A DNA stretch of 50,426 nt from Desulfobacteraceae bacterium 4572_130. Lineage in GTDB: Bacteria; Desulfobacterota; Desulfobacteria; Desulfobacterales; Desulfobacteraceae. This document shows, one piece after another, positions 1 to 9,300 of this stretch. The DNA lies in NCBI GenBank assembly GCA_002084425.1, contig NBLN01000013.1:1-50426 (forward strand), given 5' to 3'. Each line of letters starts with the position of its first letter. Positions within the stretch are counted from its first letter, which is position 1. The position numbers and the translations under genes are program-made. The notes under the pieces were generated by a model. That model ran no database searches and had not been told where the DNA came from. It saw nothing but the letters and a program-made list of their open reading frames with translations.

Positions 1-511
1 ACTTTTTATTTGCATTTAAAAGAATGTGAATTTAAATTTAATAATAGAACACAAAATTTTGTTAAAAATATTTAGAAAAAAACCGCTCAAGTTGTCTTGA
101 ACCTTAATGAGTTATATCTTTCATAGAAAAGGATATGAAGAATTTTATGAACACCATTAATATTAGTTATGGAAAGCTCTTAAAGATGTGTGCATTGGGT
201 TGCAACATTATTTTAAGAATTAAGAGAAGTGGTATGAAATAACAAATGATTTTTATGTAACAAAAAATTAGCCCGGGGAATTTAGAATAAAAAAAAGTAA
301 GAATAACTTATAGCTTTTTGAGTTGATATTTATAATTTTTTCTTGGACAAATAAAGAGCAAGTTTTGTTTATAGGCATTTATAAATATTTTCTAGATTAA
401 AAATTAGAAAAAAGTATTTTATTTTTTTAAAGTATTTTTATAAAAAATGCGTTTATGTAAAGCTCTCAAATAATATATAAATTATTTTAACTTAATTTCT
501 AGCCATCAATT
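1..511. other. Left-edge stretch without a gene
   Basis: No convincing coding region, RNA gene or known repeat is seen here. It lies downstream of lysC, whose tail ends in a 13-bp imperfect tandem duplication around the stop codon (about 500-526). The longest start-to-stop reading frames are a few dozen codons and resemble nothing I recognise. Confidence 0.5.
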
Positions 512-1744
512 CTAGGCATCAATAGTTTTTTTACTATCAAGTCCAAAGGCGGTGTGGAGAGTTCTTACTGCAAGTTCAGCATATTTAGCTTTTATAACAC
601 ATGAAATTCTTATTTCCGATGTACTTATAAGTCTTATATTAATGTTTTCAGATGCAAGAGCTTTAAACATTGTCGCTGCAACACCTGAATGGCTTTTCAT
701 TCCTATTCCAATAACAGATACCTTGGCAATATTATCTGCTGTTAGAATTTCTGTTGCTCCAATTTCTTTACATACTTTCTCAGATATTTCCTTTGCTTTT
801 TTAAAATCATAGGTTGGAACAGTAAATGTTAAATCTGTTCTTCCATCTGATCTAGTATTTTGAATAATCATATCAACCATGATTTTTGCATCTGCAAGGG
901 GTGTAAATATCTTGGCTGAAATACCTGGATGATCAGGAACTTTTTTAAGTGTGATTCTTGTTTCATTTTTATCACAGGTAACTCCTGATATAACTACACT
1001 TTCCATGTAAGAGCTTTCATTGACAATCATTGTTCCCTTCTCCTCGTTAAATGACGATTTTACATGAATTGGCACATTAAATTTTTTTGCAAATTCAACA
1101 GATCGAATTTGTAAAACTTTAGCTCCCAGAACTGACATTTCAAGCATTTCTTCATAGGATATTGTGTCAATTTTTTTTGCTTTATTACATATTCTTGGGT
1201 CTGTGGTATAAACTCCATTTACATCTGTATATATTTCACATATATCAGCATTAACAGCATATGCAATAGCAACGGCTGAAGTATCAGAACCTCCCCTGCC
1301 AAGTGTTGTTATATCACCATTTAAAGTATTGCCCTGAAATCCTGCTATAACAACAATATTTTTTTTATTTAATAATCTTTTTATTCTATCTGCCTTAATA
1401 TCTATAATTCGTGCCTTTCCTGAACTTTCATCAGTAATAATACCTGCTTGAAAACCAAGAAGTGATTTTGCAGGATATCCCATATCTTTAAGGGTCATGG
1501 CAAGCAAAGCTGCTGTTGTTTGTTCTCCTGTAGCAAGAAGAACATCAAGCTCTCTGTTACTGGGAGATTTTGCAGCTTTTCTGGCCATGGAAATTAAATG
1601 ATCTGTAATGCCTGCCATAGCAGAAAGAACAACTACAATATCATTTTTATTGTCATAAGCTTTTGCAACTTTTAGGGCAACATTTTTAATATGGTCAATA
1701 TCAGCAACCGAAGAGCCACCATATTTTTGTACTTTTAGTGCCAT
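512..1744 (-). CDS. lysC: Aspartate kinase
   Basis: Aspartokinase phosphorylates L-aspartate with ATP, the first step to lysine, threonine, methionine and diaminopimelate. At 410 residues it has the usual length of the monofunctional enzyme. The N-terminal amino-acid kinase domain begins with KYGGSS at residues 7-12 (the family KFGGTS nucleotide site) and carries the conserved EIYTDVNGVYTTDPR stretch near residue 170. The last 150 residues form the paired ACT regulatory domains (VPDHPGIS, then VSVIGIGMKSHSGVA), so feedback inhibition by lysine and/or threonine is expected from the family. It is the last gene of a co-directional nnrDE-tsaE-lysC run, 19 bases after tsaE. No lysine riboswitch would fit in that gap. 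Confidence 0.95.
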   Translation of the reverse strand: MALKVQKYGGSSVADIDHIKNVALKVAKAYDNKNDIVVVLSAMAGITDHLISMARKAAKSPSNRELDVLLATGEQTTAALLAMTLKDMGYPAKSLLGFQAGIITDESSGKARIIDIKADRIKRLLNKKNIVVIAGFQGNTLNGDITTLGRGGSDTSAVAIAYAVNADICEIYTDVNGVYTTDPRICNKAKKIDTISYEEMLEMSVLGAKVLQIRSVEFAKKFNVPIHVKSSFNEEKGTMIVNESSYMESVVISGVTCDKNETRITLKKVPDHPGISAKIFTPLADAKIMVDMIIQNTRSDGRTDLTFTVPTYDFKKAKEISEKVCKEIGATEILTADNIAKVSVIGIGMKSHSGVAATMFKALASENINIRLISTSEIRISCVIKAKYAELAVRTLHTAFGLDSKKTIDA

Positions 1745-1763
1745 AATTTCTCCTATAAAATTA

Positions 1764-2231
1764 TCAACTATTCTTAAGAATTTTTAATAAATTAAGACCT
1801 TTGAGCCCAGATGCAAATATTGATATTTCCCTGTTAAAATTATTTTTTATTATAAAATTAATTATAAGATCAAAACACATAAAATTTTTATTAATTATTT
1901 CAGGCCACTCAATAATAATTACAGAATCAGAAGTAATAATTTCTTCAAACCCAATATGTTCCAATTCTTCACTTGTGTTAATACGATATAAATCCATGTG
2001 GCATAAATTTACTCTTCCTGGATATTCATTAATAATATTATATGTTGGACTTGTTACATAATATTTACTAGAAACATCTAATCCCTTTGCAATGCCCTGC
2101 ACAAATGTTGTTTTACCAGCTCCAAGGTCTCCTGACAAAGCAATGGATATTTTAGATGATATAATGGAACCGATTTTTTTGCCAAGCTCTTTTGTCTTAT
2201 TATCTGATTTAGTAGTCATCTTAATTTTCAT
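1764..2231 (-). CDS. tsaE: tRNA threonylcarbamoyladenosine biosynthesis ATPase TsaE
   Basis: TsaE is the small P-loop ATPase that works with TsaB and TsaD to install the t6A modification at position 37 of ANN-decoding tRNAs. The protein is 155 residues, the usual size. The Walker A loop GDLGAGKTT lies at residues 34-42, the conserved HMDLYR motif at about 78-83, and the EWPE motif follows about 25 residues later; all three are family signatures. Its start overlaps the end of nnrDE by 4 bases, indicating translational coupling, and lysC follows 19 bases downstream. The nnrDE-tsaE neighbourhood is common in bacteria. Confidence 0.93.
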   Translation of the reverse strand: MKIKMTTKSDNKTKELGKKIGSIISSKISIALSGDLGAGKTTFVQGIAKGLDVSSKYYVTSPTYNIINEYPGRVNLCHMDLYRINTSEELEHIGFEEIITSDSVIIIEWPEIINKNFMCFDLIINFIIKNNFNREISIFASGLKGLNLLKILKNS

Positions 2232-3793
2232 TTTAAAATATTATTTATTGCTCTAGGAATAGTATTTATCATATCTGATGCTAGAAAACCAAAGCTTCCT
2301 ATCGTTTTGGCAAGAATATCACCGCACATACCATGTATATAAACTCCTGCAATGGCAGCATTTAAACAGGAAAAATTCTGGGCTATAAGACTTGCAATTA
2401 TGCCGGTAAGAACATCTCCCATTCCTCCGGAAGCCATACCAGAATTTCCCCAGGTACAAATAAATATTTTGTTATCTGGAAGGGCAATAATAGTTTGAGC
2501 TCCCTTAAGCACAACAATTACATTAAATTTTGCTGCAAATTCTCTTGCTGACTCAGTTCTATTTTCCTGAATTTGTTTTATTGATTTATTACTGAGCCTT
2601 GCCATTTCTCCGGGATGGGGAGTTAAAATAACAGGTGCTTTTCTTTTTTTTAATATTTCAGGTTTGCCTGCAATTAAATTTAATGCATCAGCATCAATAA
2701 TGATAGGAATTTCAATGTTTTCAATGAGTTTTTGTACAAGTTTTTTTGTACTTTTTTCTGTTCCCAGCCCAGGTCCTAAAGCAAGAACATTTTTTTTAAT
2801 AATAAATTTTTGAATTTTATTAAAAGCTATATCTGACAGATATCCTTTTTTTTCTTCAGGTAAAGGCAATGTCATTGTTTCTATAACTTGTGGTTCTAAA
2901 GTAGAATTAAGACTTTTGGGAATTCCAAGTGTTACAAGACCTGCTCCACATGCCATGGCAGCATTACAGGTAAGTGCTGCTGCTCCTGTTTTTCCAATGG
3001 AGCCTGCAATAACAAAAAGGTGTCCAAAATCTCCCTTATGAGACTGTGAATTTCGTGGGACAAACAAAAGTTTTATCATTTTTTTATCCAGGAGATGAAC
3101 TAAGGGCGGGGTATTTTTAACAATAAATCCTGGAATACCAATATTTATTATTTTAAGTTTTCCTGTGAATTCATTGCCAGGATATAAAATATGTCCTATT
3201 TTTGCAAAGGCAAAAGTTGCAGTAGAATTTGCTTTTATACATACTCCCAGGGGTTTTCCTGTATTTGCATTAAGACCAGATGGAATATCTATACTAAATA
3301 TTGGATTAGAAGAAGAATTACAAGTTTCAATAACATCTCTAAAAAATCCTCTTACATCAGAGTTTAAGCCTGTTCCAAGTATTGCATCAACAAAAATATT
3401 ATAATGAAGAATTTTGTTTTTATATTTTAAAAAAGTATCTTTATCAGGAATTTCTTTAATATAACCAAGTTTTGTTTTTTCACAGAGTTTTTCTAGAAGA
3501 GTTAGGTTGGTTTTGGCATCCCCCTTAATTTTTCCCCTTTCACAAAGAATAAAAATTCCTGTTTTAACTTTTTTTTCAATTAAATATCTGGCAATAACAA
3601 AACCATCCCCTCCATTATTTCCTCTGCCTGCAAGAATACATACTTTTTTTAAAGCAATTTCTGGGAACAAATCAACCAGCATGTCAAAGGCACCTCTTCC
3701 TGCATTCTCCATTAAAATCTCACCTGCCATGCCAAAGGATTTAATGGTTTTATTATCAATTTTTTGCATTTCTTTTGCTGTTACAAGGTACAT
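2228..3793 (-). CDS. nnrD: Bifunctional NAD(P)H-hydrate epimerase / ADP-dependent dehydratase
   Basis: This enzyme repairs damaged nicotinamide cofactors: the N-terminal YjeF_N domain epimerises R-NAD(P)HX to S-NAD(P)HX, and the C-terminal ribokinase-like domain dehydrates it with ADP. At 521 residues it is the standard fused form. The N-terminal domain shows GRGNNGGDG near residue 56 and the AILGTGL motif near 137; the C-terminal domain shows the SHKGDFGHL entry, LGPGLG, and the catalytic NSGMASGGMGDVLTG loop near the C-terminus. The NADHX sites look intact. It is the first gene of the nnrDE-tsaE-lysC run and overlaps tsaE by 4 bases. The promoter should lie in the 3794-4107 gap. Confidence 0.94.
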   Translation of the reverse strand: MYLVTAKEMQKIDNKTIKSFGMAGEILMENAGRGAFDMLVDLFPEIALKKVCILAGRGNNGGDGFVIARYLIEKKVKTGIFILCERGKIKGDAKTNLTLLEKLCEKTKLGYIKEIPDKDTFLKYKNKILHYNIFVDAILGTGLNSDVRGFFRDVIETCNSSSNPIFSIDIPSGLNANTGKPLGVCIKANSTATFAFAKIGHILYPGNEFTGKLKIINIGIPGFIVKNTPPLVHLLDKKMIKLLFVPRNSQSHKGDFGHLFVIAGSIGKTGAAALTCNAAMACGAGLVTLGIPKSLNSTLEPQVIETMTLPLPEEKKGYLSDIAFNKIQKFIIKKNVLALGPGLGTEKSTKKLVQKLIENIEIPIIIDADALNLIAGKPEILKKRKAPVILTPHPGEMARLSNKSIKQIQENRTESAREFAAKFNVIVVLKGAQTIIALPDNKIFICTWGNSGMASGGMGDVLTGIIASLIAQNFSCLNAAIAGVYIHGMCGDILAKTIGSFGFLASDMINTIPRAINNILK

Positions 3794-4107
3794 GATAGAT
3801 ATAACACCTTTGAAATTAAGAATTAAAAATATAAGTGGTTGATATAAAAGCAGTTAAAGATTTGAGATAAATTAATTTTTAAAATAGTTTGATATTATCA
3901 AAACTGGTTTGAAAAGTAAAAATAATGTCTAAATTATCCTTATAAATAGATCTAATAAAAATTAGGTGATGGATTTAGTGAATGAGGATATAGTTGACTG
4001 AATATAATAAAGAATGATATATATCTAATAGTGTTCTAAAAATTCTTAAGTATTTTGTTCTAGTATTTCTTCAAGACCTCCTTATTATTTAAAAAATCAA
4101 GATGTAA
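3794..4107. other. Divergent intergenic region, nnrDE / tRNA-Pro
   Basis: This AT-rich gap must hold the promoter for the minus-strand nnrDE operon and one for the plus-strand tRNA. No further gene or clear regulatory motif could be distinguished against the AT background. Confidence 0.4.
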
Positions 4108-4184
4108 CGGGGTGTAGCGCAGTCTGGTAGCGCACTTGTCTGGGGGACAAGTGGTCGCTGGTTCAAATCCAGCCACTCCGACCA
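4108..4184 (+). tRNA. tRNA-Pro, anticodon GGG
   Basis: The cloverleaf folds completely. The acceptor arm is CGGGGTG (4108-4114) with CACTCCG (4174-4180), containing one G-U pair. The anticodon stem is CTTGT/ACAAG (4135-4139/4147-4151) with loop CTGGGGG, giving anticodon GGG at 4142-4144. The T loop is GGTTCAAATCC and the 3' CCA is encoded (4182-4184). The C1-G72 acceptor pair with discriminator A73 is typical of bacterial proline tRNA. It decodes CCC and CCU. Confidence 0.97.
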
Positions 4185-4192
4185 ATAAACTT

Positions 4193-4225
4193 AAAAGGTT
4201 GCGATTAATTCGCAACCTTTTTTTT
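4193..4225 (+). terminator. Rho-independent terminator of tRNA-Pro
   Basis: A 12-bp perfect stem (4193-4204 with 4210-4221, GGTTGCGA/TCGCAACC core), a 5-base loop and a run of eight T immediately after. It begins nine bases past the tRNA CCA end. Confidence 0.93.
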
Positions 4226-4622
4226 ATGCAAAGAATAAAGAATAGAAATGGGTAACGAATTAGGTCATGAAAATGATTGGTTTGTAACGAAAAAAAACTT
4301 CCTTATTTTTTTTAGAAAGAGGGTGCTTAACAAACCCTTTTTTTATAAATTTTATCATCAACTTCGTTGATTTTTACAGTTGGGTCACCCAATTATATAA
4401 ATAACAGCGAAATAAAAAGGAATGCTTTGATACTAAAACACAAGATTTTTGTAGTAATATAAAGGATTTTTATACAAAAATAGGATTTGATATTTGTCTG
4501 GGGACAATCAGACCAGCTTTCAGAATTTTTGATTATGGATTTTGGTTACTGATTTATACTTTTTTTAGTTTTTCTTTTTTAATAAAAGATACTAATAAAT
4601 TTTTGCTACCCAGATATTTCCT
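4226..4622. other. Non-coding stretch with consecutive short hairpins
   Basis: No gene is seen. Three short inverted repeats follow one another: AGGGT/ACCCT with a T-run (about 4319-4345), ATCAAC-TTC-GTTGAT (4357-4371) and TTGGGT-C-ACCCAA (4380-4392). A further GTCTG/CAGAC pair lies near 4495-4515. They may be weak terminators, or remnants of a mobile element. Confidence 0.4.
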
Positions 4623-4997
4623 TTAAGGAATATATGTGGCGCAAGCATTTTCTGATTCCCAGGCAGATACTTTTGAAACTTTTATATTGGGATCTGTATT
4701 ACTTAAGAATATTTTAAGTTGCTTTGCAATATATATGGCAATTTGTTCAGAAGATGGTTGAATATTTTTAAATTCCTTAATTTCATTCAGATATTTATGA
4801 TCAAAGGTCTTTATTATTTTTTTTACAGCTTTTTTTATAATTCCAAAATCAATAAGTACACCTGCTTGATTAAGTTCATTGCCTAGAATACAAACTTCAA
4901 TATTCCAATTATGTCCATGTAGATTTTCACATTTTTCTCCTACCATAGTAAGGTTGTGAGCTGCAGCAAATCTATTTTTTACTTTTAATTCAAACAT
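4623..4997 (-). CDS. queD: 6-carboxy-5,6,7,8-tetrahydropterin synthase (QueD family)
   Basis: QueD converts 7,8-dihydroneopterin triphosphate to 6-carboxytetrahydropterin in the pathway to queuosine and other deazapurines. The 124-residue length fits the PTPS-like fold. The zinc ligands appear as H14, H27 and H29 (in LHGHNW), with the catalytic cysteine C23 four residues before H27. The conserved DHKYLN segment lies near residue 70 and the active-site glutamate in ESENACATY near the end. No QueC or QueE is adjacent, so it stands alone here. A GGGGATGG purine-rich ribosome-binding site precedes the ATG. I saw no preQ1 riboswitch upstream, so regulation is unresolved. Confidence 0.92.
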   Translation of the reverse strand: MFELKVKNRFAAAHNLTMVGEKCENLHGHNWNIEVCILGNELNQAGVLIDFGIIKKAVKKIIKTFDHKYLNEIKEFKNIQPSSEQIAIYIAKQLKIFLSNTDPNIKVSKVSAWESENACATYIP

Positions 4998-5474
4998 TCC
5001 ATCCCCATTTTTTATGCCATTGCAAAAATTTTATGTAAATTTATAAAAAAAAAAATATATACTCTAACAGGGCATTGTTAATTTAATATGGTTTTTAAAT
5101 TATAACAATTTGTTTTTATTCGATAATAAGAGCTTAAATCTATACAAGATTAGCAATGCCCATTTTTATTAATATCATATATGGCACTGAAAAATAATGC
5201 CCCTAATAATTGTATGCTGACAGCATAGCTTTTAAAGTTTGTTTTGGAGTAGTAGATCAGGCTATGCAATTATTATAAGCTTAATCTATATAAATTACAT
5301 TATAGGGTTAATAGAAACAATTAATTTGTCTAATAAAAAAGACTCACCAAGATTGCTCCATTAAATTAGAATATTTTGCTTTCTATAGTTTTGTATTGCC
5401 TTGCCCTGTTCTTGTATCCTTAATTTTATACCCTTTGTGTTATGATGTTGAAATATAAAAACTATTTTAATAAT
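4998..5474. other. Intergenic stretch queD-HU with a long inverted repeat
   Basis: No gene is seen. A 13-bp imperfect inverted repeat pairs 5203-5217 (AATAATTGTATGC) with 5261-5276 (GCTATGCAATTATT). A competing internal hairpin TATGCT-GAC-AGCATA sits at 5213-5227. The arrangement could be a structured transcript end for HU, or a small decayed element. Confidence 0.35.
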
Positions 5475-5744
5475 TTATTTTACAGCATCTTTTAGGGCTT
5501 TTCCTGCAATAAATTTGGGAGCATTTTTAGCTTTTATTTGTATTTTTTTACCAGTTTGAGGATTTATTCCTATTCTTTGTTTTCTTCTAACTATTTTAAA
5601 TGTTCCAAACCCAACAAACCTGCATTCTTCATTTTTTTTCAAAGTTTTTGTAATACTTTGAAAAACACAATCTACTGCTAATTTTGCATTTTTTTTAGTC
5701 CCTAAAACTTTCGCCACCTCATTAATTAAATCGCTTTTATTCAT
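5475..5744 (-). CDS. HU-family DNA-binding protein
   Basis: This is a histone-like protein of 89 residues, the standard HU size, acting as a dimer that bends and compacts DNA. The sequence starts with the MNKSDLINEVA helix and contains the FVGFGTF turn. The beta-arm carries GINPQTGKKIQI with the intercalating proline (about residue 62), and the protein ends in the FIAGKALKDAVK helix. IHF subunits are an alternative within the same family, but the arm and C-terminus look HU-like. A TATCTCC complement gives a GGAGATA ribosome-binding site just before the ATG. The gene is transcribed alone, with long AT-rich gaps on both sides. Confidence 0.9.
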   Translation of the reverse strand: MNKSDLINEVAKVLGTKKNAKLAVDCVFQSITKTLKKNEECRFVGFGTFKIVRRKQRIGINPQTGKKIQIKAKNAPKFIAGKALKDAVK

Positions 5745-6370
5745 TTTATTTTATCTCCTATTAAATTATTTTTTTACTTTATGTTATTTCGTTTACACAA
5801 AATCATACTTTAATTCAATTGATTTATTAAAAATAAAATATTTTTTTGGTAACTATATTTTAATAAATTTATAGAAAAATCCCCCATAAAAAATTTTTCT
5901 ACAATATAAAGTATTAATGATTTTTACTATGCGCAATATATTGCAATGTGTTATTTATGAATGCATATTTTGATATCTATATAAAAAAATAGTTCAAATA
6001 TATTTCTTTATGCTATAATAATAAAAATTTTTATCTAATGATTAGCTCTATTCCCAGATTCCCAGATTCCCAGATTCCCAGATTCCCAGATTCCCAGATT
6101 CCCAGATTCCCAGATCCTTATGAATGAATAAAAACTTTTCACAGCGCTTAATCCTATAGTACAATTTATAATTTTGTAATACTATATAGTATATACTCAT
6201 CCAAAAATTGTTTGCAAAAAATAAAAGTAAAAAAATTAATTATAACAAACATTTTAAAAATAGAATTCGTGCAAACTATTTGTGAAATAGTATATATAAA
6301 TTATATATTATGCCATAACTATATTTTATAAATAAGGTTCTAGGGTTAATAAATTACAAGGTGTGTATTT
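5745..6370. other. 626-bp intergenic region between HU and the trehalose fusion gene
   Basis: This divergent promoter region holds no recognisable gene. Its only standout feature is the 8-bp tandem array at 6050-6113. The rest is very AT-rich with runs that resist promoter calling. Confidence 0.5.
6050..6113 (+). repeat. Eight perfect tandem copies of ATTCCCAG
   Basis: The unit ATTCCCAG repeats eight times without a mismatch, followed by a broken ninth (ATCC). It lies about 260 bases upstream of the trehalose fusion gene. Perfect identity suggests recent slippage, so the copy number is probably variable. It is intergenic and cannot change a reading frame, but it could alter promoter or transcript spacing. 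Confidence 0.95.
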
Positions 6371-9300
6371 ATGAAATCTAAGAAAAATATAATTTTTATA
6401 GATTTATACAATGCTATTTTGTTTGATCTTGATGGTGTTGTTACAAAAACAGCAAGTATTCATGCAAATGCATGGAAAATGCTTTTTGATGAGTATTTAC
6501 AAAAAAATACTAGTACTCAAAACTATATTCCTTTTGATATTAAAAAAGATTATAATAAGTATATAGATGGAAAACCGCGTTATAAAGCAATCCAGGATTT
6601 TATTGTTTCACGAAATATTAATATTGAATATGGATTTATTGATGACGCTTCTAATAAAGAAACTATTTGTGGGCTTTGTAATAGAAAAAATGATTTTTTT
6701 TTAAATCTTCTAGAAAAAAATGGGGTGGAAGTTTATCAATCAACTATTAATTTTATTCTTGAGATAAGGAAAAAAGGGCTTAAAACAGCTATTGTAAGTT
6801 CAAGTAAGAATTGTGCTAGAATTCTTAAAATAGCAAATATTACTGATTTGTTTGATGCTAAAGTAGATGGTATCTCTTCTGAAAAACTTAATATTAAAGG
6901 AAAGCCTGAACCTTATATTTTTCTAGAGGCGGCTAAAAAATTAAATGTAAGTGTAAAAAAGTGCATAGTAGTAGAAGATGCTGTTGTTGGTGTTGAAGCT
7001 GGGAAAAAAGGGAAATTTGGACTTGTCATTGGGGTTGATCGAGCAAAGCAAAGAAAAATGCTTAAACAAAAAGGAGCACATATAGTAGTTAATGATTTAT
7101 CAGAGATTAACATGGTTGGAAAAACAAAAAATCTTCCCCATGCTCTTAATTCTTTTAATAAAGTTATTAATTTAATAGAAAATAAAGAGGTTATGATATT
7201 TTTAAATTATAATGTCATCATATCTTCTGTTGTTTCTGGTTCTCAAAAACCTTTAATCTCTCAAAATATGAAAAAAATACTTACTATCTTTGCAAAAAAA
7301 TATACAGTTTGTATTTTTATTGAAGAAAAATTTAAACATATAAAAAAAATTATACCAACTAATAATATCCATTATATAAAGGATTATAATAGAGATGTTT
7401 TATGGATTCTGGAAAAATTAAATATTAAAAGCCAATGTATTTTTCCTATTTATATAGGAGATGGTATAAGAGATGAAAGTATTTTTAAAAAAATTATTCA
7501 AAATGGTGTTAGTATTATAACTAATAATAAATTAGAATTTTCAAAAGCTTTATTTAGACTAAACTCTGGAAAACAGGTTGAGCAATTTCTTTTAAAACTT
7601 ATACATGCACTTAATAATGGAATTGGCTGGAGCCATATCTATGGAAATTTTTCTCCTGAAAAAGAAGGAATTAGAGAATCTCTTTGTGCCCTGGGAAATG
7701 GTTATTTTGTTACAAGAGGAGCAGCACCTGAAGCAGAGACAAGAAAAACAAAGTCTATAACAGAATGTAATATTCATTATCCAGGTACTTATCTTGCTGG
7801 AGGATATAATCGTGTTAAAACAAAACTTAATAACAAAATTATTGAAAATGAAGATCTAGTTAATATGCCAAACTGGCTTTGTCTTAAATTTCGTATTTTA
7901 GATGGAGATTGGTTTCAGTTAAAAGATGTAAAAATTCTTTTTTATAAACAGTCATTAGATATTAAAAAAGGAGTACTTAATCGTACCATACGCTTTAGAG
8001 ATAAAAAAAATAGGCATACAATAATTCTTCAAAAATCATTTGTTCATGCACAGGAAAAACATAATGCTGGTTTAATGACTTTTATTACTCCATTAAACTG
8101 GAAAGGTAGAATAGAAATATGTTCTGCCATTGATGGAAGAGTAAGAAATCTAGGAGTTAAGCGTTATTATAAATTAAATAATAAACATCTTGAACAAGTT
8201 GAATCCAGACATATTGATAAAAAAAGCATGATTTTAAAAATGCAAACAAATCAGTCACGTATAGATATAGCAATAGGAGCAAGAACGGAAATATTTTTAG
8301 AAAATAGAATTGTTGCACTTAAATCTGTGCAAATCCAGGAATCTGATTATATTGCCCAAAATTTTACAATAAATATAGGTAAAGGAGAAACTCTTGGTAT
8401 AGAAAAACTTATTTGTTTATATACATCTAGAGATACTGGCATATCTGAGAGTTTTCTTGAAGTAGAAAAAACAATTATAAAAGATTTTACTAGGTTTTCC
8501 TATTTATTAAAATCTCATATTACTGCATGGGAACTTTTATGGCGTAAATTTGACTGTAGATTAGAGTTAAACAATATTGACACTGATATTACTCAAAACA
8601 TACAAAAAACTATTAGATTGTATATTTTTCATCTGTTACAAAGTTTTTCTATGCATTCATTAGATATTGATGTTGGAATGCCAGCACGGGGTTGGCATGG
8701 TGAAGCTTACCGAGGGCATATTTTCTGGGATGAAATAATTATTTTTCCTTTTCTAAATTACAGAGCACCGCAAATTACAAAAACTCTGCTAATGTATCGC
8801 TATCGTCGTCTTAAAGAAGCAACTCGTGCAGCAAAAAAAATAGGTTGTAATGGTGCAATGTACCCCTGGCAAAGTGGAAGTAGCGGGAGAGAGGAGACTC
8901 AAAAGATGCATCTTAATCCTGAATCAGGTCGTTGGCTTCCGGACAACACTTATCTCCAACGCCATGTAAATACTGCTATTGTTTATAATATCTGGCAATA
9001 TCATCAAATATCTGGAGATCTAGAATTTTTATCCTTTTATGGAGGCGAAATTATAATAGAAATTGCCAGATTTTGGGCAAGTCTGGCAAAATATAATAAA
9101 AAAAATGACAGATATGAAATATTACAAGTAATGGGGCCAGATGAGTATCATGATAAATATCCCTTAAAAAATAATCCGGGTATAGACAATAATGCCTATA
9201 CTAATATGATGGTAGCTTTTGTTATGGATCAAGCCCTTAAACTACGCTATGTTATTCCTGAACAGGATTGGGAAGCTCTAAAAAAAAAACTTGATTTACT

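Noticed and set aside
552-812. Plus-strand reading frame over lysC
   Set aside because: It is an antisense shadow of a well-conserved gene with no ribosome-binding site or family motif. The same applies to other antisense frames.
6050-6113. CRISPR array
   Set aside because: The 8-bp units are directly adjacent with no spacers, and no cas gene is near.
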